From: Halococcus morrhuae DSM 1307
GTDB lineage: Archaea > Halobacteriota > Halobacteria > Halobacteriales > Halococcaceae
Direction of reading: 5' to 3'
Length of the DNA: 39,415 nucleotides
Assembly: GCF_000336695.1 (NCBI RefSeq)
Contig: NZ_AOMC01000152.1
Span: forward strand, 80,538-119,952
A program made the translations under genes and the position numbers. The notes beneath the pieces were generated by a model. The model had not been told where the DNA came from, searched no databases, and saw only the letters and a program-made list of their open reading frames with translations. Of the stretch, positions 22,996 through 30,631 are shown piece by piece (position 1 is the stretch's first letter; every line of letters begins with the position of its first letter).

Positions 22996-23487
22996 ATGAG
23001 CGATGAGGATGGCGGCGAAGCCGACTGGTCGAGCAAACGCCGTCAGATCGCGTATCAGGAATCGCGTGCGGCGTTGAACGCCCAACAGGCAGCTCTCACG
23101 CAGATCGACAACAAGGCCATCGAGAACGTCAGGATCACGGCGATACTGCTCGGTGTGTTCGTCTCCGCCGTCAAAATCTCCGGCTTCAGTTTCGAACCGA
23201 TCACTGGTATCATCGGTGGGGTCGCCCTCGCTATCTCGTTGGGCGCAGGCATCTTCACGTACAACGAAACGGATCCGTATCTCGGGCTGAATCAGGACTA
23301 CATCGACGAACTGATCGCCGACGAGTTCACGCGAAGCGAGACGTGGGAGAAGGATCTCCCGGAGCTCCTCGCCGGGTTCGTTGACGATAACGCGGACGAC
23401 ATCGAGTTCAACGGCGCGGCACTAACCGTCGCACAGACGTGTCTGTTCGTTGGTGTCGTCCTCGTTGCACTATCCGCAGTCATTTAG
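22996..23487 (+). CDS. Small three-helix membrane protein, SLATT-like architecture
   Basis: A 163-residue protein not assigned to a named family. An N-terminal cytosolic helix (15-45, QIAYQESRAALNAQQAALTQ then IDNKAIENVR) leads into helices at about 46-63 and 70-89, a soluble acidic segment (90-140) and a last helix at about 142-162. The layout, with a charged helix entering a short helical hairpin, resembles SLATT-type and other 2TM effectors of nucleotide-signalled defence systems, but no nucleotide cyclase or sensor gene adjoins. Third codon positions appear more A/T-rich than in neighbours, hinting at accessory origin. A TATA-like AGAATATTT lies at 22956-22964. A 45-codon ORF follows after 1 nt. 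Confidence 0.75.
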   Translation: MSDEDGGEADWSSKRRQIAYQESRAALNAQQAALTQIDNKAIENVRITAILLGVFVSAVKISGFSFEPITGIIGGVALAISLGAGIFTYNETDPYLGLNQDYIDELIADEFTRSETWEKDLPELLAGFVDDNADDIEFNGAALTVAQTCLFVGVVLVALSAVI

Positions 23488-23488
23488 T

Positions 23489-23626
23489 ATGTGGAGTGGC
23501 TTACGTTCGAGTATGGCGAAGAGCAAAGAGGAACTGGAGCGATACGGGCAACGGAGCAAACAGACCCCGGCTCTGTTCACCAAGCTCTTCCGACGAGGCG
23601 ACAGCGAACGCGACGATAGCGACTGA
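23489..23626 (+). CDS. Small basic/acidic ORF following the membrane protein
   Basis: A 45-codon ORF (starting MWSGLRSSMAKSKEELERYG) begins 1 nt after the stop of the membrane-protein gene. An internal ATG at 23513 would give 37 residues. The product has a charged helix (SKEELERYGQRSKQ), a short hydrophobic-basic stretch (PALFTKLFRR) and an acidic end (GDSERDDSD). It has no recognisable family. The tight spacing and an amphipathic charge pattern suggest a real companion gene, but an ORF this short could be chance. Confidence 0.5.
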   Translation: MWSGLRSSMAKSKEELERYGQRSKQTPALFTKLFRRGDSERDDSD

Positions 23627-23718
23627 ATCCCCTCTTGTTTCGCGTCCGATTCACCGTGGCACACGAGACACGTCTTGAGACGGCAGTCAAACGTTCGCGG
23701 CGAAATCCGGATCGAGAA

Positions 23719-24711
23719 CTACGCTAGCGGCGTCCGCTCGACCACGGTGCCGTCGGCGGTCGGATACTGCTCGACGATCTCGCCCCTGTTCACGTCGCCC
23801 TCGTCGATCATCTCCTCGAGGAGCCACCAGGCGAGTTCGACGTGTTCGGATTTCTGGCTGTAGAACTGCTCGGGAACGCCGAGCTCCGCCAGTCGGTCGC
23901 CGCTCTCCCAGGCCTTGCCGTAGACGAGGGTGCCGTCGTCGGTCACCTCGTCGAACTCGCGCCTGATGACCTTCGCCATCCGCTTCAAGCGGTTGCGGTG
24001 CTGGGCGGCGTCCTTGAACACGCTCGTACAGAAGTAGACCTTCTCGTGGTCGCCCATCGCATCGAGGATGTCGTGGGAGCCCTCGACGGCGCTCATGTGG
24101 CCTTCGCGGCGCTCGAAGCCCTGCTCCTGCATCCGTTCGTAGTTGCCATCGCTCATCTCGAATTCGTTGATGTTGCAGAAGTCGGCCGCGCCCTCGTCGA
24201 GGAACTCGATGAACTCCTCCTCGGCGCGGATGCCCGGAATCTCGAACGCCGGGGTGAGTCCTTCCTCGCGCGCGATGTAGAGGATCTCCTCCCATTCGGT
24301 GCCGTGCATGTCTCCCCACAGTTCGTAGGGCGGATGGAAGCGGATCTCGTCGAGACCCGCTTCGGAGAGCCGGCGCATGTTCTCGCGCCCGCCGGTGATG
24401 CCCGTGTAGAGGTGCGTGTGGTGGTCCGCGCCGAACTCGTCTTTGAGCATCGAGAGATAGCGGCAGGTCTTCGCCATCGCTTCTTGGGGCTCGCCGCCGG
24501 TGATCGACGTTCCCAGTGCCTCCATCCGGTGGGCCTCCTCGATCACGTCGCTGTCGTCCTCGACGAGGCGCTCGTTGGCGTAGACGTCGGTGACGTTTTT
24601 CCGGTTCTCGCCGAGCGGACAGTAAAAGCAGTCGCGCTGGTCGCAGTAGCCGTAGACGAACAGCACCATCTTCCCACCCTTGGCGCACTGTTCACAGCCC
24701 TTCGAAATCAT
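23719..24711 (-). CDS. Radical SAM protein with CX4CX2C motif
   Basis: A 330-residue archaeal radical SAM protein. The cluster motif is in VYGYCDQRDCFYCPLGENR, where four residues separate the first two cysteines instead of the usual three. Two more cysteines (CEQC, residues 6 and 9) precede it, so an auxiliary cluster or zinc site is possible. SAM-binding landmarks are ITGGEPQ, HLYTGITGG and the DEIRFHPP strand. The C-terminus (from about 230) is helical, with WWLLEEMIDEGDVNRG. The start at 24711 gives the natural N-terminus MISKGCEQCAKGGKMVLF. Substrate unknown; no modification partner is adjacent. Confidence 0.88.
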   Translation of the reverse strand: MISKGCEQCAKGGKMVLFVYGYCDQRDCFYCPLGENRKNVTDVYANERLVEDDSDVIEEAHRMEALGTSITGGEPQEAMAKTCRYLSMLKDEFGADHHTHLYTGITGGRENMRRLSEAGLDEIRFHPPYELWGDMHGTEWEEILYIAREEGLTPAFEIPGIRAEEEFIEFLDEGAADFCNINEFEMSDGNYERMQEQGFERREGHMSAVEGSHDILDAMGDHEKVYFCTSVFKDAAQHRNRLKRMAKVIRREFDEVTDDGTLVYGKAWESGDRLAELGVPEQFYSQKSEHVELAWWLLEEMIDEGDVNRGEIVEQYPTADGTVVERTPLA

Positions 24712-24849
24712 TCGTTGAAACGACTGGGGGCGCAGTCCTGAAAAGACGTACGACTCGGATCGGCTCTCGGGAGCAGCAGTACCGCACGCACTTTCGGATC
24801 GACTGTCGCTACCGTGGCTGCCGAGGGACCCGACAGTCGGGAACGACTG

Positions 24850-25026
24850 CTACTCCCGATATCGATCGGGCAGTCGGTGACTCAACACCATCTCCTCGCG
24901 GAAGCGTCGCGCGTCGGTTCGGTCGTCGGAGTCGTTGCGAGTGATCTCGGGCACCATCGGCGCGCCGGTGTTCTCGATATCCGTGTACATCTGTTGTCCT
25001 GCGAACGACGGCGACGGGTGCGCCAT
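24850..25026 (-). CDS. 58-residue hypothetical protein
   Basis: A short ORF starting MAHPSPSFAGQQMYTDIENT and ending RFREEMVLSHRLPDRYRE. Its third codon positions are overwhelmingly G or C, like real genes here, and it is balanced in Asp/Glu and Arg. A TATA-like CAATAAAT lies at 25059-25066, implying a leader of about 10 nt. No family is recognised. A competing frame over the same DNA (24809-25081) encodes an Arg-rich product and was rejected. Confidence 0.55.
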   Translation of the reverse strand: MAHPSPSFAGQQMYTDIENTGAPMVPEITRNDSDDRTDARRFREEMVLSHRLPDRYRE

Positions 25027-25142
25027 CGTTCGACACGAACCACTGATCCGGGCCGCCCCAATAAATGTAATGATAGAACATGTAATACTACTCCTGTGTG
25101 GGTTAGGACGTATTAGGAGCGTGGCGGCCAGCACCGAAAGCA

Positions 25143-25148
25143 GTTAAC
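25143..25148 (+). promoter_or_regulatory. TATA box of the DUF373 gene
   Basis: GTTAAC is centred about 25-26 nt before the ATG at 25171, predicting a leaderless transcript. Confidence 0.55.
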
Positions 25149-25170
25149 GGCGGGTCGCGTAGCCGGCCGC

Positions 25171-26253
25171 ATGCTGCTGGTGCTGTGCATCGATCTCGAC
25201 GACGACCTCGGACGGAAGGCCGGCGTCGAGACACCCGTCGTGGGCAGGGAGGCCGTCGAGAGCGCCGCCGTCGCGCTCGCCACGACCGATCCGGAGGACT
25301 CCGACTCGAACGTACTCTTCGAGGGGTTGCACATCCACGACGACATCACCGACGAGCAGGTCGAAGTCGCGGCCGTCACCGGCGTCGAGAGCGGCGGCGT
25401 CGCGGCCAACAGGAAGGTCGGCGAGGAGATCGACCACATCCTCGCGGGGCTGACCACCGGCGAGGACGTTCACGCACTGGTGGTCACCGACGGCGCACAA
25501 GACGAATCGGTGATCCCGGTGATCCGTTCGCGACTGCCGATCGACGGCGTCCAGCGGGTCGTCGTCCGCCAGGCACAGAACCTGGAGTCGATGTACTACA
25601 CGATGAAGCAGGTGCTCGACGACCCCGAGACGAGGGGGACGATCCTCGTCCCGCTCGGCATCCTCCTGCTCATCTACCCGCTCGCCGAGATCGCCGGCCA
25701 GCTCGGCGTGCCCGGCGCGGCGGTGTTCGGTCTCATCTCGGCGCTGCTCGGGCTCTACGTTCTCTTTCGCGGGCTTGGCCTCGAACGCGCCATCGACGAG
25801 GCTGTCGCACGGGCGCGACGCGGCCTCTACGCCGGCCGGGTGATGCTCATCACGACGGTGGTCGCGGCGGCGCTGCTCGCCATCGGCGGCGTCCGCGGGA
25901 TGACGACGTTCGACGCCCACAGCGTCGCGGCGGCGCTCAGCCCCGTCGAGACGGTCGCCGCCTTCATCGTCGGCGCGACGCCCTGGTTCGCGGCCGCGGG
26001 CATCACCAGCAGCGTCGGCCGCATCACCGACACCTATCTCGCCGAGCGCTTTCGCTGGCGGTATCTCAACGCACCGTTCTACGTGCTCGCCATCGCGGCC
26101 GTTCTCTACGCGGTCAGCGCGTTCCTCCTCGGCGAGGTTGGGCTGACCTACATGGCGGTCGCGCTCACCGCCGGCACGCTGTTGGGGCTCGCCAGCACGC
26201 TCGCGTTCGCCATCGTCGAATCACGCTTCCCGAGCACTCCGGAACCGGTCTGA
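25171..26253 (+). CDS. DUF373-family membrane protein
   Basis: A 360-residue archaeal DUF373 protein. Residues 1-140 form a soluble alpha/beta domain beginning LLVLCIDLDDDLGRKAGVETPVVGRE, which carries the family's conserved DxDDD/GxxTPxxGR pattern. Five or so transmembrane segments follow from about residue 155. Function is unknown; the family is widely conserved in archaea. Transcription is probably leaderless from the TATA box at 25143-25148. It precedes the sugar nucleotidyltransferase gene by 83 nt on the same strand, but that gene has its own promoter. Confidence 0.93.
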   Translation: MLLVLCIDLDDDLGRKAGVETPVVGREAVESAAVALATTDPEDSDSNVLFEGLHIHDDITDEQVEVAAVTGVESGGVAANRKVGEEIDHILAGLTTGEDVHALVVTDGAQDESVIPVIRSRLPIDGVQRVVVRQAQNLESMYYTMKQVLDDPETRGTILVPLGILLLIYPLAEIAGQLGVPGAAVFGLISALLGLYVLFRGLGLERAIDEAVARARRGLYAGRVMLITTVVAAALLAIGGVRGMTTFDAHSVAAALSPVETVAAFIVGATPWFAAAGITSSVGRITDTYLAERFRWRYLNAPFYVLAIAAVLYAVSAFLLGEVGLTYMAVALTAGTLLGLASTLAFAIVESRFPSTPEPV

Positions 26254-26308
26254 GGGCCGTCCTCGTCGGATGATGGCGACCGTCACCGGAGTGGGCAATG
26301 GAAAGGGA

Positions 26309-26314
26309 CTTATC
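26309..26314 (+). promoter_or_regulatory. TATA box of the nucleotidyltransferase gene
   Basis: CTTATC is centred 25-26 nt before the ATG at 26337 and supports that start over the upstream ATG at 26298. Confidence 0.5.
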
Positions 26315-26336
26315 CGGCCGCCGAGAGCGAATTTGC

Positions 26337-27302
26337 ATGGATGCAATCGTACTCGCCGGAGGCTACGCGACACGTCTCTGGCCGATTACGAAACACCGCC
26401 CGAAGATGTTCCTGCCGGTCGGCGGGGCTGACGTCATCGACCGGATCTTCGACGAACTGGAGACCGACGACCGTATCGAGGACGTCTACGTGAGCACGAA
26501 CGAGCGCTTCGCCCCGGAGTTCGAGCGCCACATCGCGGAGAGCGGGTTCACGAAACCGCGCCTCAGCGTCGAGGAGACCACCGACGAGGACGAGAAGTTC
26601 GGCGTCGTCGGTGCGCTCGCCCAGCTCGTCGAGCGCGAGGGGATCGACGACGACCTGCTGGTGATCGCCGGCGACAACCTCATCAGCTTCCCGCTCAGCG
26701 ACTTCGTCGACGAGTTCGAATCCCGCGGCGCGCCGACGATCGCGGCCTACGACGTCGGCTCGAAGGAGCGCGCGAGCTCCTATGGCCTGGTCGAGCTCGA
26801 CGGCGATCAGGTCGTCGACTTCCAGGAAAAACCCGACGAACCGAACAGCACCCTCGTCTCGATCGCCTGCTACGCCTTCCCCGCCGAAGCGCTCGCCTTC
26901 GATGAGTATCTCGCGGGCGACAACAACCCCGACGAGCCGGGCTGGTTCATCCAGTGGCTCCAGGCGACCCGCGCGGTCTACGCCTACACCTTCGACGGCG
27001 CGTGGTTCGACATCGGCACGCCCGAGAGCTATCTCGAAACCGTCGCGTGGGCGCTCGACGGCGATGCCGCGATCGACGCCGAGGCCACGGTCGAAAACAG
27101 CGAGATCGGCAGCGGCGTCCACGTCATGGGCGGTGCAGTCGTGCGGAATTCGACGATCGAGCGCTCGGTCGTCTTCCCGAATACCACCGTCGAGGACTGC
27201 ACGGTACGGGACTCGATCCTGGACGAGGAAGTCGATGTCGCCGGCACCGACCTCACGGACGCGCTCGTCGGCGCGCACACGAAACTGCCCGACGGCGACT
27301 GA
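26337..27302 (+). CDS. Sugar-1-phosphate nucleotidyltransferase
   Basis: A 321-residue enzyme that joins a sugar 1-phosphate to a nucleotide, probably feeding surface-glycan or N-glycan synthesis. The N-terminal Rossmann-like domain starts MDAIVLAGGYATRLWP, with the catalytic Arg and downstream KHRPKMFLPVGG. The metal-binding Asp is in VIAGDNLISF, and VDFQEKP and WFDIGTPESYLE are further landmarks. The C-terminal end (about 245-305) is a left-handed beta-helix of hexapeptide type (SEIGSGVHVMGGAVVRNSTI). It resembles haloarchaeal AglF-like or RmlA-like enzymes; the specific sugar cannot be read. Start 26337 is chosen from the TATA box and the family N-terminus. Confidence 0.92.
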   Translation: MDAIVLAGGYATRLWPITKHRPKMFLPVGGADVIDRIFDELETDDRIEDVYVSTNERFAPEFERHIAESGFTKPRLSVEETTDEDEKFGVVGALAQLVEREGIDDDLLVIAGDNLISFPLSDFVDEFESRGAPTIAAYDVGSKERASSYGLVELDGDQVVDFQEKPDEPNSTLVSIACYAFPAEALAFDEYLAGDNNPDEPGWFIQWLQATRAVYAYTFDGAWFDIGTPESYLETVAWALDGDAAIDAEATVENSEIGSGVHVMGGAVVRNSTIERSVVFPNTTVEDCTVRDSILDEEVDVAGTDLTDALVGAHTKLPDGD

Positions 27303-27364
27303 CGCTCGCCGATACGGACACGGCTGACCGTAGCCCTCTTTTGCACCGCCGTCCTCGCACGGGT

Positions 27365-27493
27365 ATGGCATCGCGTTCGACGAAACTCGTCACGGGTATC
27401 GCACTGCTGATCGCCGTCTCGTTCGCCGTCCACTACGCGCTGTTCGGGTCGCTCCCGGTCGGCAAGCCCGCGCTGCTCGACAGCGACGAATAG
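27365..27493 (+). CDS. 42-residue single-helix membrane peptide
   Basis: MASRSTKLVTGIALLIAVSF opens a 42-residue product with one hydrophobic helix (about 8-27) and an acidic end. A TATA-like CTCTTTT at 27336-27342 lies 26 nt before the ATG. Small single-helix proteins of this kind are common in haloarchaea and usually uncharacterised. It converges on dph6 with a 4-nt gap. Confidence 0.65.
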   Translation: MASRSTKLVTGIALLIAVSFAVHYALFGSLPVGKPALLDSDE

Positions 27494-27497
27494 CTCG

Positions 27498-28205
27498 TCA
27501 GGAATCGCCGAGCCACGCATCGGTGATGCGCAACCGCCCGCGCACGCCGTCCCATTCGGTTTCGTACTCGAGCTTCAGCGGCCGCTCCATCTGCGGGCCA
27601 TCGGTCACGAGCGTCTCGAACCCGCCACCCTCGCCGAGGAGGTGGACGCCGTAGTCGTCGTTGAGCCCTTCGAGTTCGTCGAAGGCCTCGGCGTCGAGCG
27701 TGCGTCCGAGCCAGGACTCGTCGAGGCCGGCAGCCGCCACGGCGATCACACGGATCTCGAAGCCGGCAGCGAGCATCGCGTCGGCGAGCGCTCGGGGATC
27801 GCGCTGCCAGAGCGGGGCGAACAGGTCGATGTCGAGGCGTTCACACATCGCCTCGATCCGGCTGGTCTGGAACTCGCTCTCGATTGCACCCGCGACGACG
27901 CCCGTGAGTCCGCCATCGATGTCGGCGTCGAGCTCACGCAGTGCGCGTTCGAGCGGTTCGAGCTCGGCATCGCCGCGCGCACTGGAATCGGTTCCCTCGT
28001 GGCCGCTCGACTCGACTTCGAGCAGTTCGATGCCGATGCTCTCGGCGGCCAGCCCCGCGAGCTCGGTCGCCGGGACGTGATAGAGAAACGAGTCCTCGTC
28101 GGGATGGACGGTGACAAGCCGAGCGACCGACAGTCCGTCGTCGAGCGCGCGATGGAGCGCCCACGCCGAGTCCTTCCCGCCGGAGAACAGGCTCACCCAC
28201 GCCAT
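27498..28205 (-). CDS. dph6: Diphthine--ammonia ligase (Dph6)
   Basis: Dph6 amidates diphthine to diphthamide on elongation factor 2, using ATP and ammonia. The 235-residue protein opens MAWVSLFSGGKDSAWALHRA with the PP-loop SGGKDS at residues 8-13. Family blocks follow: SFLYHVPATELAGLAAESIGI, GVVAGAIESEFQTSRIEAMC, FAPLWQRDP and GVHLLGEGGGFETLVTDGP. The frame opens at 28283, but ATG 28205 matches the family and has a TATA-like GCTAAACG 25 nt upstream. Its 3' end nearly meets the small membrane-peptide gene. Confidence 0.95.
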   Translation of the reverse strand: MAWVSLFSGGKDSAWALHRALDDGLSVARLVTVHPDEDSFLYHVPATELAGLAAESIGIELLEVESSGHEGTDSSARGDAELEPLERALRELDADIDGGLTGVVAGAIESEFQTSRIEAMCERLDIDLFAPLWQRDPRALADAMLAAGFEIRVIAVAAAGLDESWLGRTLDAEAFDELEGLNDDYGVHLLGEGGGFETLVTDGPQMERPLKLEYETEWDGVRGRLRITDAWLGDS

Positions 28206-28299
28206 GCCAGAGGTATCGTGCCGTCGGCTAAACGCGCTCCGATCCGGGCGGCGTCGTGGACCCGAACGTTCAGGAGCCCGCACGAGTTACGTGGGGGCG

Positions 28300-28716
28300 A
28301 TGAACGGACATCGTTCGGGGAAACGCCCGCTGCTCGCCGCCGCGCTGGCGCTGCTCTACCCGGGACTCGGCCATCTCTACCTGCGCGAGTGGCTGCGTGC
28401 GCTCACCTGGTTCGGGCTGACGTTCGCGACCGTCGCGATCGCACTGCCGGCCTCGGCGATCCCCGAGACCAGTGCGGGGTTCAGCCTCGATGCGGTCATG
28501 CAGGCGAGCGAGGCGCTCCCGATGGAGGCCGAGATCGCGATCTTCGTCCTCTTCGTGCTCAACACGATCGACGCCTACCGCATCGCCCGGGGCTCCCGAA
28601 CCAAGCAATCGACCGTCGCCGACGGCAAGCAGCGCTGTCCGAACTGCGGGCGCGAGACCGACGCCGATCTCGAGTTCTGCCAGTGGTGTACCGAGCCGCT
28701 CGCGGCCGACGAATGA
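28300..28716 (+). CDS. Membrane protein with C-terminal zinc ribbon
   Basis: A 138-residue protein with two to three hydrophobic segments (about 10-60 and 80-100) that begin RPLLAAALALLYPGLGHLYL, a motif typical of TM2-like proteins. A C-terminal zinc ribbon has CPNCGRETDADLEFCQWC (two CxxC pairs). The topology suggests a cytosolic ribbon anchored to the membrane; function unknown. The ATG at 28300 follows the family pattern; a GTG at 28291 would add three residues. It is followed by the DUF5810 gene after 37 nt. Confidence 0.85.
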   Translation: MNGHRSGKRPLLAAALALLYPGLGHLYLREWLRALTWFGLTFATVAIALPASAIPETSAGFSLDAVMQASEALPMEAEIAIFVLFVLNTIDAYRIARGSRTKQSTVADGKQRCPNCGRETDADLEFCQWCTEPLAADE

Positions 28717-28753
28717 GCGCGGGATAGAAGCGCGTCGAGAGTCAAGAAAAGAT

Positions 28754-29203
28754 ATGGGCTATGCCTGTCCCGTCTGTGAGACGCCGCAGGCCGACGCACG
28801 CCACCTCGCTAACCACCTCGCGTTCACCGCGCTGCTCGGCGACGACGAGCACGAGTCATGGCTCGACGAGCACGCACCGGGCTGGGAGCAATCCGGCGAG
28901 GACGAGCTCGCCGAACGAGTCGAGGAGGGTGCTGCGGAGGTCGAGTTCCCCCAGGTCTTCGAGGACACGACCGGTCACGACCATCACCACGGCGACGAGC
29001 CGCGATCGGGCGAACTGTTCGACGATCGACCAACGCGCGGGCCGTCGAAGGAGGGGAGCCTCGACGCCGAGACCGCCGCCGCGGTCGAGCAAGCGCGCGC
29101 GATGACCGAGGACACACGTGACGAGAACGAGACGGCTGGTGGGAATGCAGCGGGCGACGAGAGCGATGAAAGCAACGATGGCAACGCGGACGAAAACGAG
29201 TAA
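28754..29203 (+). CDS. DUF5810-family protein with C2H2-like zinc finger
   Basis: A 149-residue haloarchaeal protein. The N-terminus has a C2H2-type finger, CPVCETPQADARHLANHLAF, with Cys5, Cys8, His17 and His21. The middle carries a His-rich GHDHHHGDEP stretch and the C-terminal 40 residues are disordered and Asp/Glu/Asn-rich. It lies 24 nt before the DUF5809 gene, a pairing I recall as conserved in haloarchaea. A nucleic-acid or metal-binding role is plausible from the finger, not shown. Confidence 0.87.
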   Translation: MGYACPVCETPQADARHLANHLAFTALLGDDEHESWLDEHAPGWEQSGEDELAERVEEGAAEVEFPQVFEDTTGHDHHHGDEPRSGELFDDRPTRGPSKEGSLDAETAAAVEQARAMTEDTRDENETAGGNAAGDESDESNDGNADENE

Positions 29204-29227
29204 CCGTCCGCCGGGCGAACCGCTCGT

Positions 29228-29647
29228 ATGCACACGGTTGGACGGTTCGCGCCCAGTACCGAGGAAGCCGCCCGCGAGCGCTACGAGGCGCTCGGTCCGA
29301 CGGCTCAGACCGTCGTTCGGGAGGTCGCGACCGCGATGGAGTTCGACAAACCGGAATACGACGAGCGCGTGACGAGCACGGTCGTCGAGCGGGCGCGCAA
29401 CGCACTATTCGCGTCCGGGCTCGAAGTCTCGGTCAGCCAGCGCGAGGCCTTCGACGACTGGCAGACTGAACATTCCGAATACGAGATCCACGTCATCGGC
29501 AACGAGAACGTCCCCCGGATCGCCTGGCACGCCGCACCCTTTTCGGAACAGGCCGTCGCAGCGACGTTCGCAAACGAGGAGCGCGCGGCCATCGAAACCC
29601 TGCGCCGGCAGGCGTTCGGCCGGCTCTATCGCGATCTCGTCGAATAG
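29228..29647 (+). CDS. DUF5809-family protein
   Basis: A 139-residue soluble protein of the haloarchaeal DUF5809 type (name from memory). It is mostly helical, with APSTEEAARERYEALGPTAQ near the start, a central MEFDKPEYDERVT and a C-terminal RIAWHAAPFSEQAVAATF. No catalytic motif is seen. It lies 24 nt downstream of DUF5810, probably in the same transcript, and its stop is 9 nt from the convergent CCC1-like gene. Confidence 0.85.
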   Translation: MHTVGRFAPSTEEAARERYEALGPTAQTVVREVATAMEFDKPEYDERVTSTVVERARNALFASGLEVSVSQREAFDDWQTEHSEYEIHVIGNENVPRIAWHAAPFSEQAVAATFANEERAAIETLRRQAFGRLYRDLVE

Positions 29648-29656
29648 AATTCCGGA

Positions 29657-30238
29657 TCAGCCAGGGAGGAAGACGTTGAGAACGGCGACGACGATGCCGG
29701 CGAGCCCCATCCGGATGCCGGCGATATACCAGCGCTGGCGGGAGATCGAGGCCATGTACGCCCCGAACGAGAAGAGGATCCCGACGGCCATCGCGACGGA
29801 GACGAGCGTCGCCTGGAGCAGCGAGAAAGCCGTGCCCTCGAACAGGAACGGCGTGAGCGGGACGATGAGCCCGAGTAGTGGGCCGAGACCGCTCATGAGT
29901 GCGTTGACGACCTGATTGCTCATCTTGTCGCGTTCGATGCGGGTATCGCTCAGATCGGCGAGCATCGCCTCCTCGGTCTCCTGGATCTCGGCGCGCATCT
30001 CCGCGCGCTCGATCTCCCAGACGCTCCAGACCCCGGAGGTGGTGAGACCGACGGCCGCTGCGAGACCGAGGCTGATCACCGTGAGTCCGTCGGAGATGCC
30101 CGAGAGATAGGCTCCGACGGTGACGCCGACGCCGGTGAGCGCGCCGTCGAAACCATTTGAAACGAAATACCGGCGGGCGATCGGGCCCACCATGTCGGTG
30201 TCGATCCGGTCGGTCAACGACGTTTCGTCGTCGGCCAT
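29657..30238 (-). CDS. CCC1/VIT1-family membrane protein
   Basis: A 193-residue membrane protein of the VIT1/CCC1 fold, whose members move Fe2+ or Mn2+. An N-terminal RRYFVSNGFDGALTGVGVTVGAY block matches the first helix of the family, followed by helices at about 50-70, 110-130, 135-155 and 168-190. A charged cytosolic segment (75-105, EIERAEMRAEIQETEEAMLA) corresponds to the metal-binding helices, but has fewer glutamates than VIT1. It overlaps the DUF211 stop by 1 nt, so both are translated together. Confidence 0.85.
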   Translation of the reverse strand: MADDETSLTDRIDTDMVGPIARRYFVSNGFDGALTGVGVTVGAYLSGISDGLTVISLGLAAAVGLTTSGVWSVWEIERAEMRAEIQETEEAMLADLSDTRIERDKMSNQVVNALMSGLGPLLGLIVPLTPFLFEGTAFSLLQATLVSVAMAVGILFSFGAYMASISRQRWYIAGIRMGLAGIVVAVLNVFLPG

Positions 30239-30525
30239 CAGTCCTGTGCCGTCGGGCTGTCTTCGACGATGTACTCGCCGCAGGCGACCCGATCGACCGA
30301 GTGGATTCGTGCGCCGGTGTCCTCGACCGTCGCGTTCACCGTCTCGAAATCGATATCCGTGCCTTCGATGGTGAACTTGATGTTACGGACCTCCTCGTCC
30401 ATCTCCAGGAGCACGGCGTTGACGCCATCGACGCCATCCAGATCGGCGATCTCGTCGGCGACCGCAAGCATGGTCGGCTCGTGGGGCTTGAGAACGTCGA
30501 TGACGAGTTGGCGAATGGTGGCCAT
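30238..30525 (-). CDS. DUF211 protein
   Basis: A 95-residue archaeal DUF211 protein with a ferredoxin-like fold expected. Landmarks are RQLVIDVLKPHEPTMLAVAD, GVDGVNAVLLEMDEEVRNIK and FETVNATVEDTGARIHSVDR. Function is not known to me. The overlap with the CCC1/VIT1 gene suggests the two act together, perhaps with DUF211 as a regulatory subunit or metal sensor. A TATA-like GGTAAGGG at 30549-30556 lies 27 nt before the ATG. Confidence 0.9.
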   Translation of the reverse strand: MATIRQLVIDVLKPHEPTMLAVADEIADLDGVDGVNAVLLEMDEEVRNIKFTIEGTDIDFETVNATVEDTGARIHSVDRVACGEYIVEDSPTAQD

Positions 30526-30631
30526 CCCGCATTCGTACGATGCAGGGCGGTAAGGGTGTGTTGGTATGTCGTCCGTCCGGTCAACGATCGGTTCGATTCA
30601 GTCGAGGATTCGATCGAAGAGGGGCGGTCGC

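Noticed and set aside
24809-25081. 90-codon minus-strand frame
   Set aside because: Its latter half is Arg-rich; the competing frame at 24850-25026 has much better codon composition and a TATA box.
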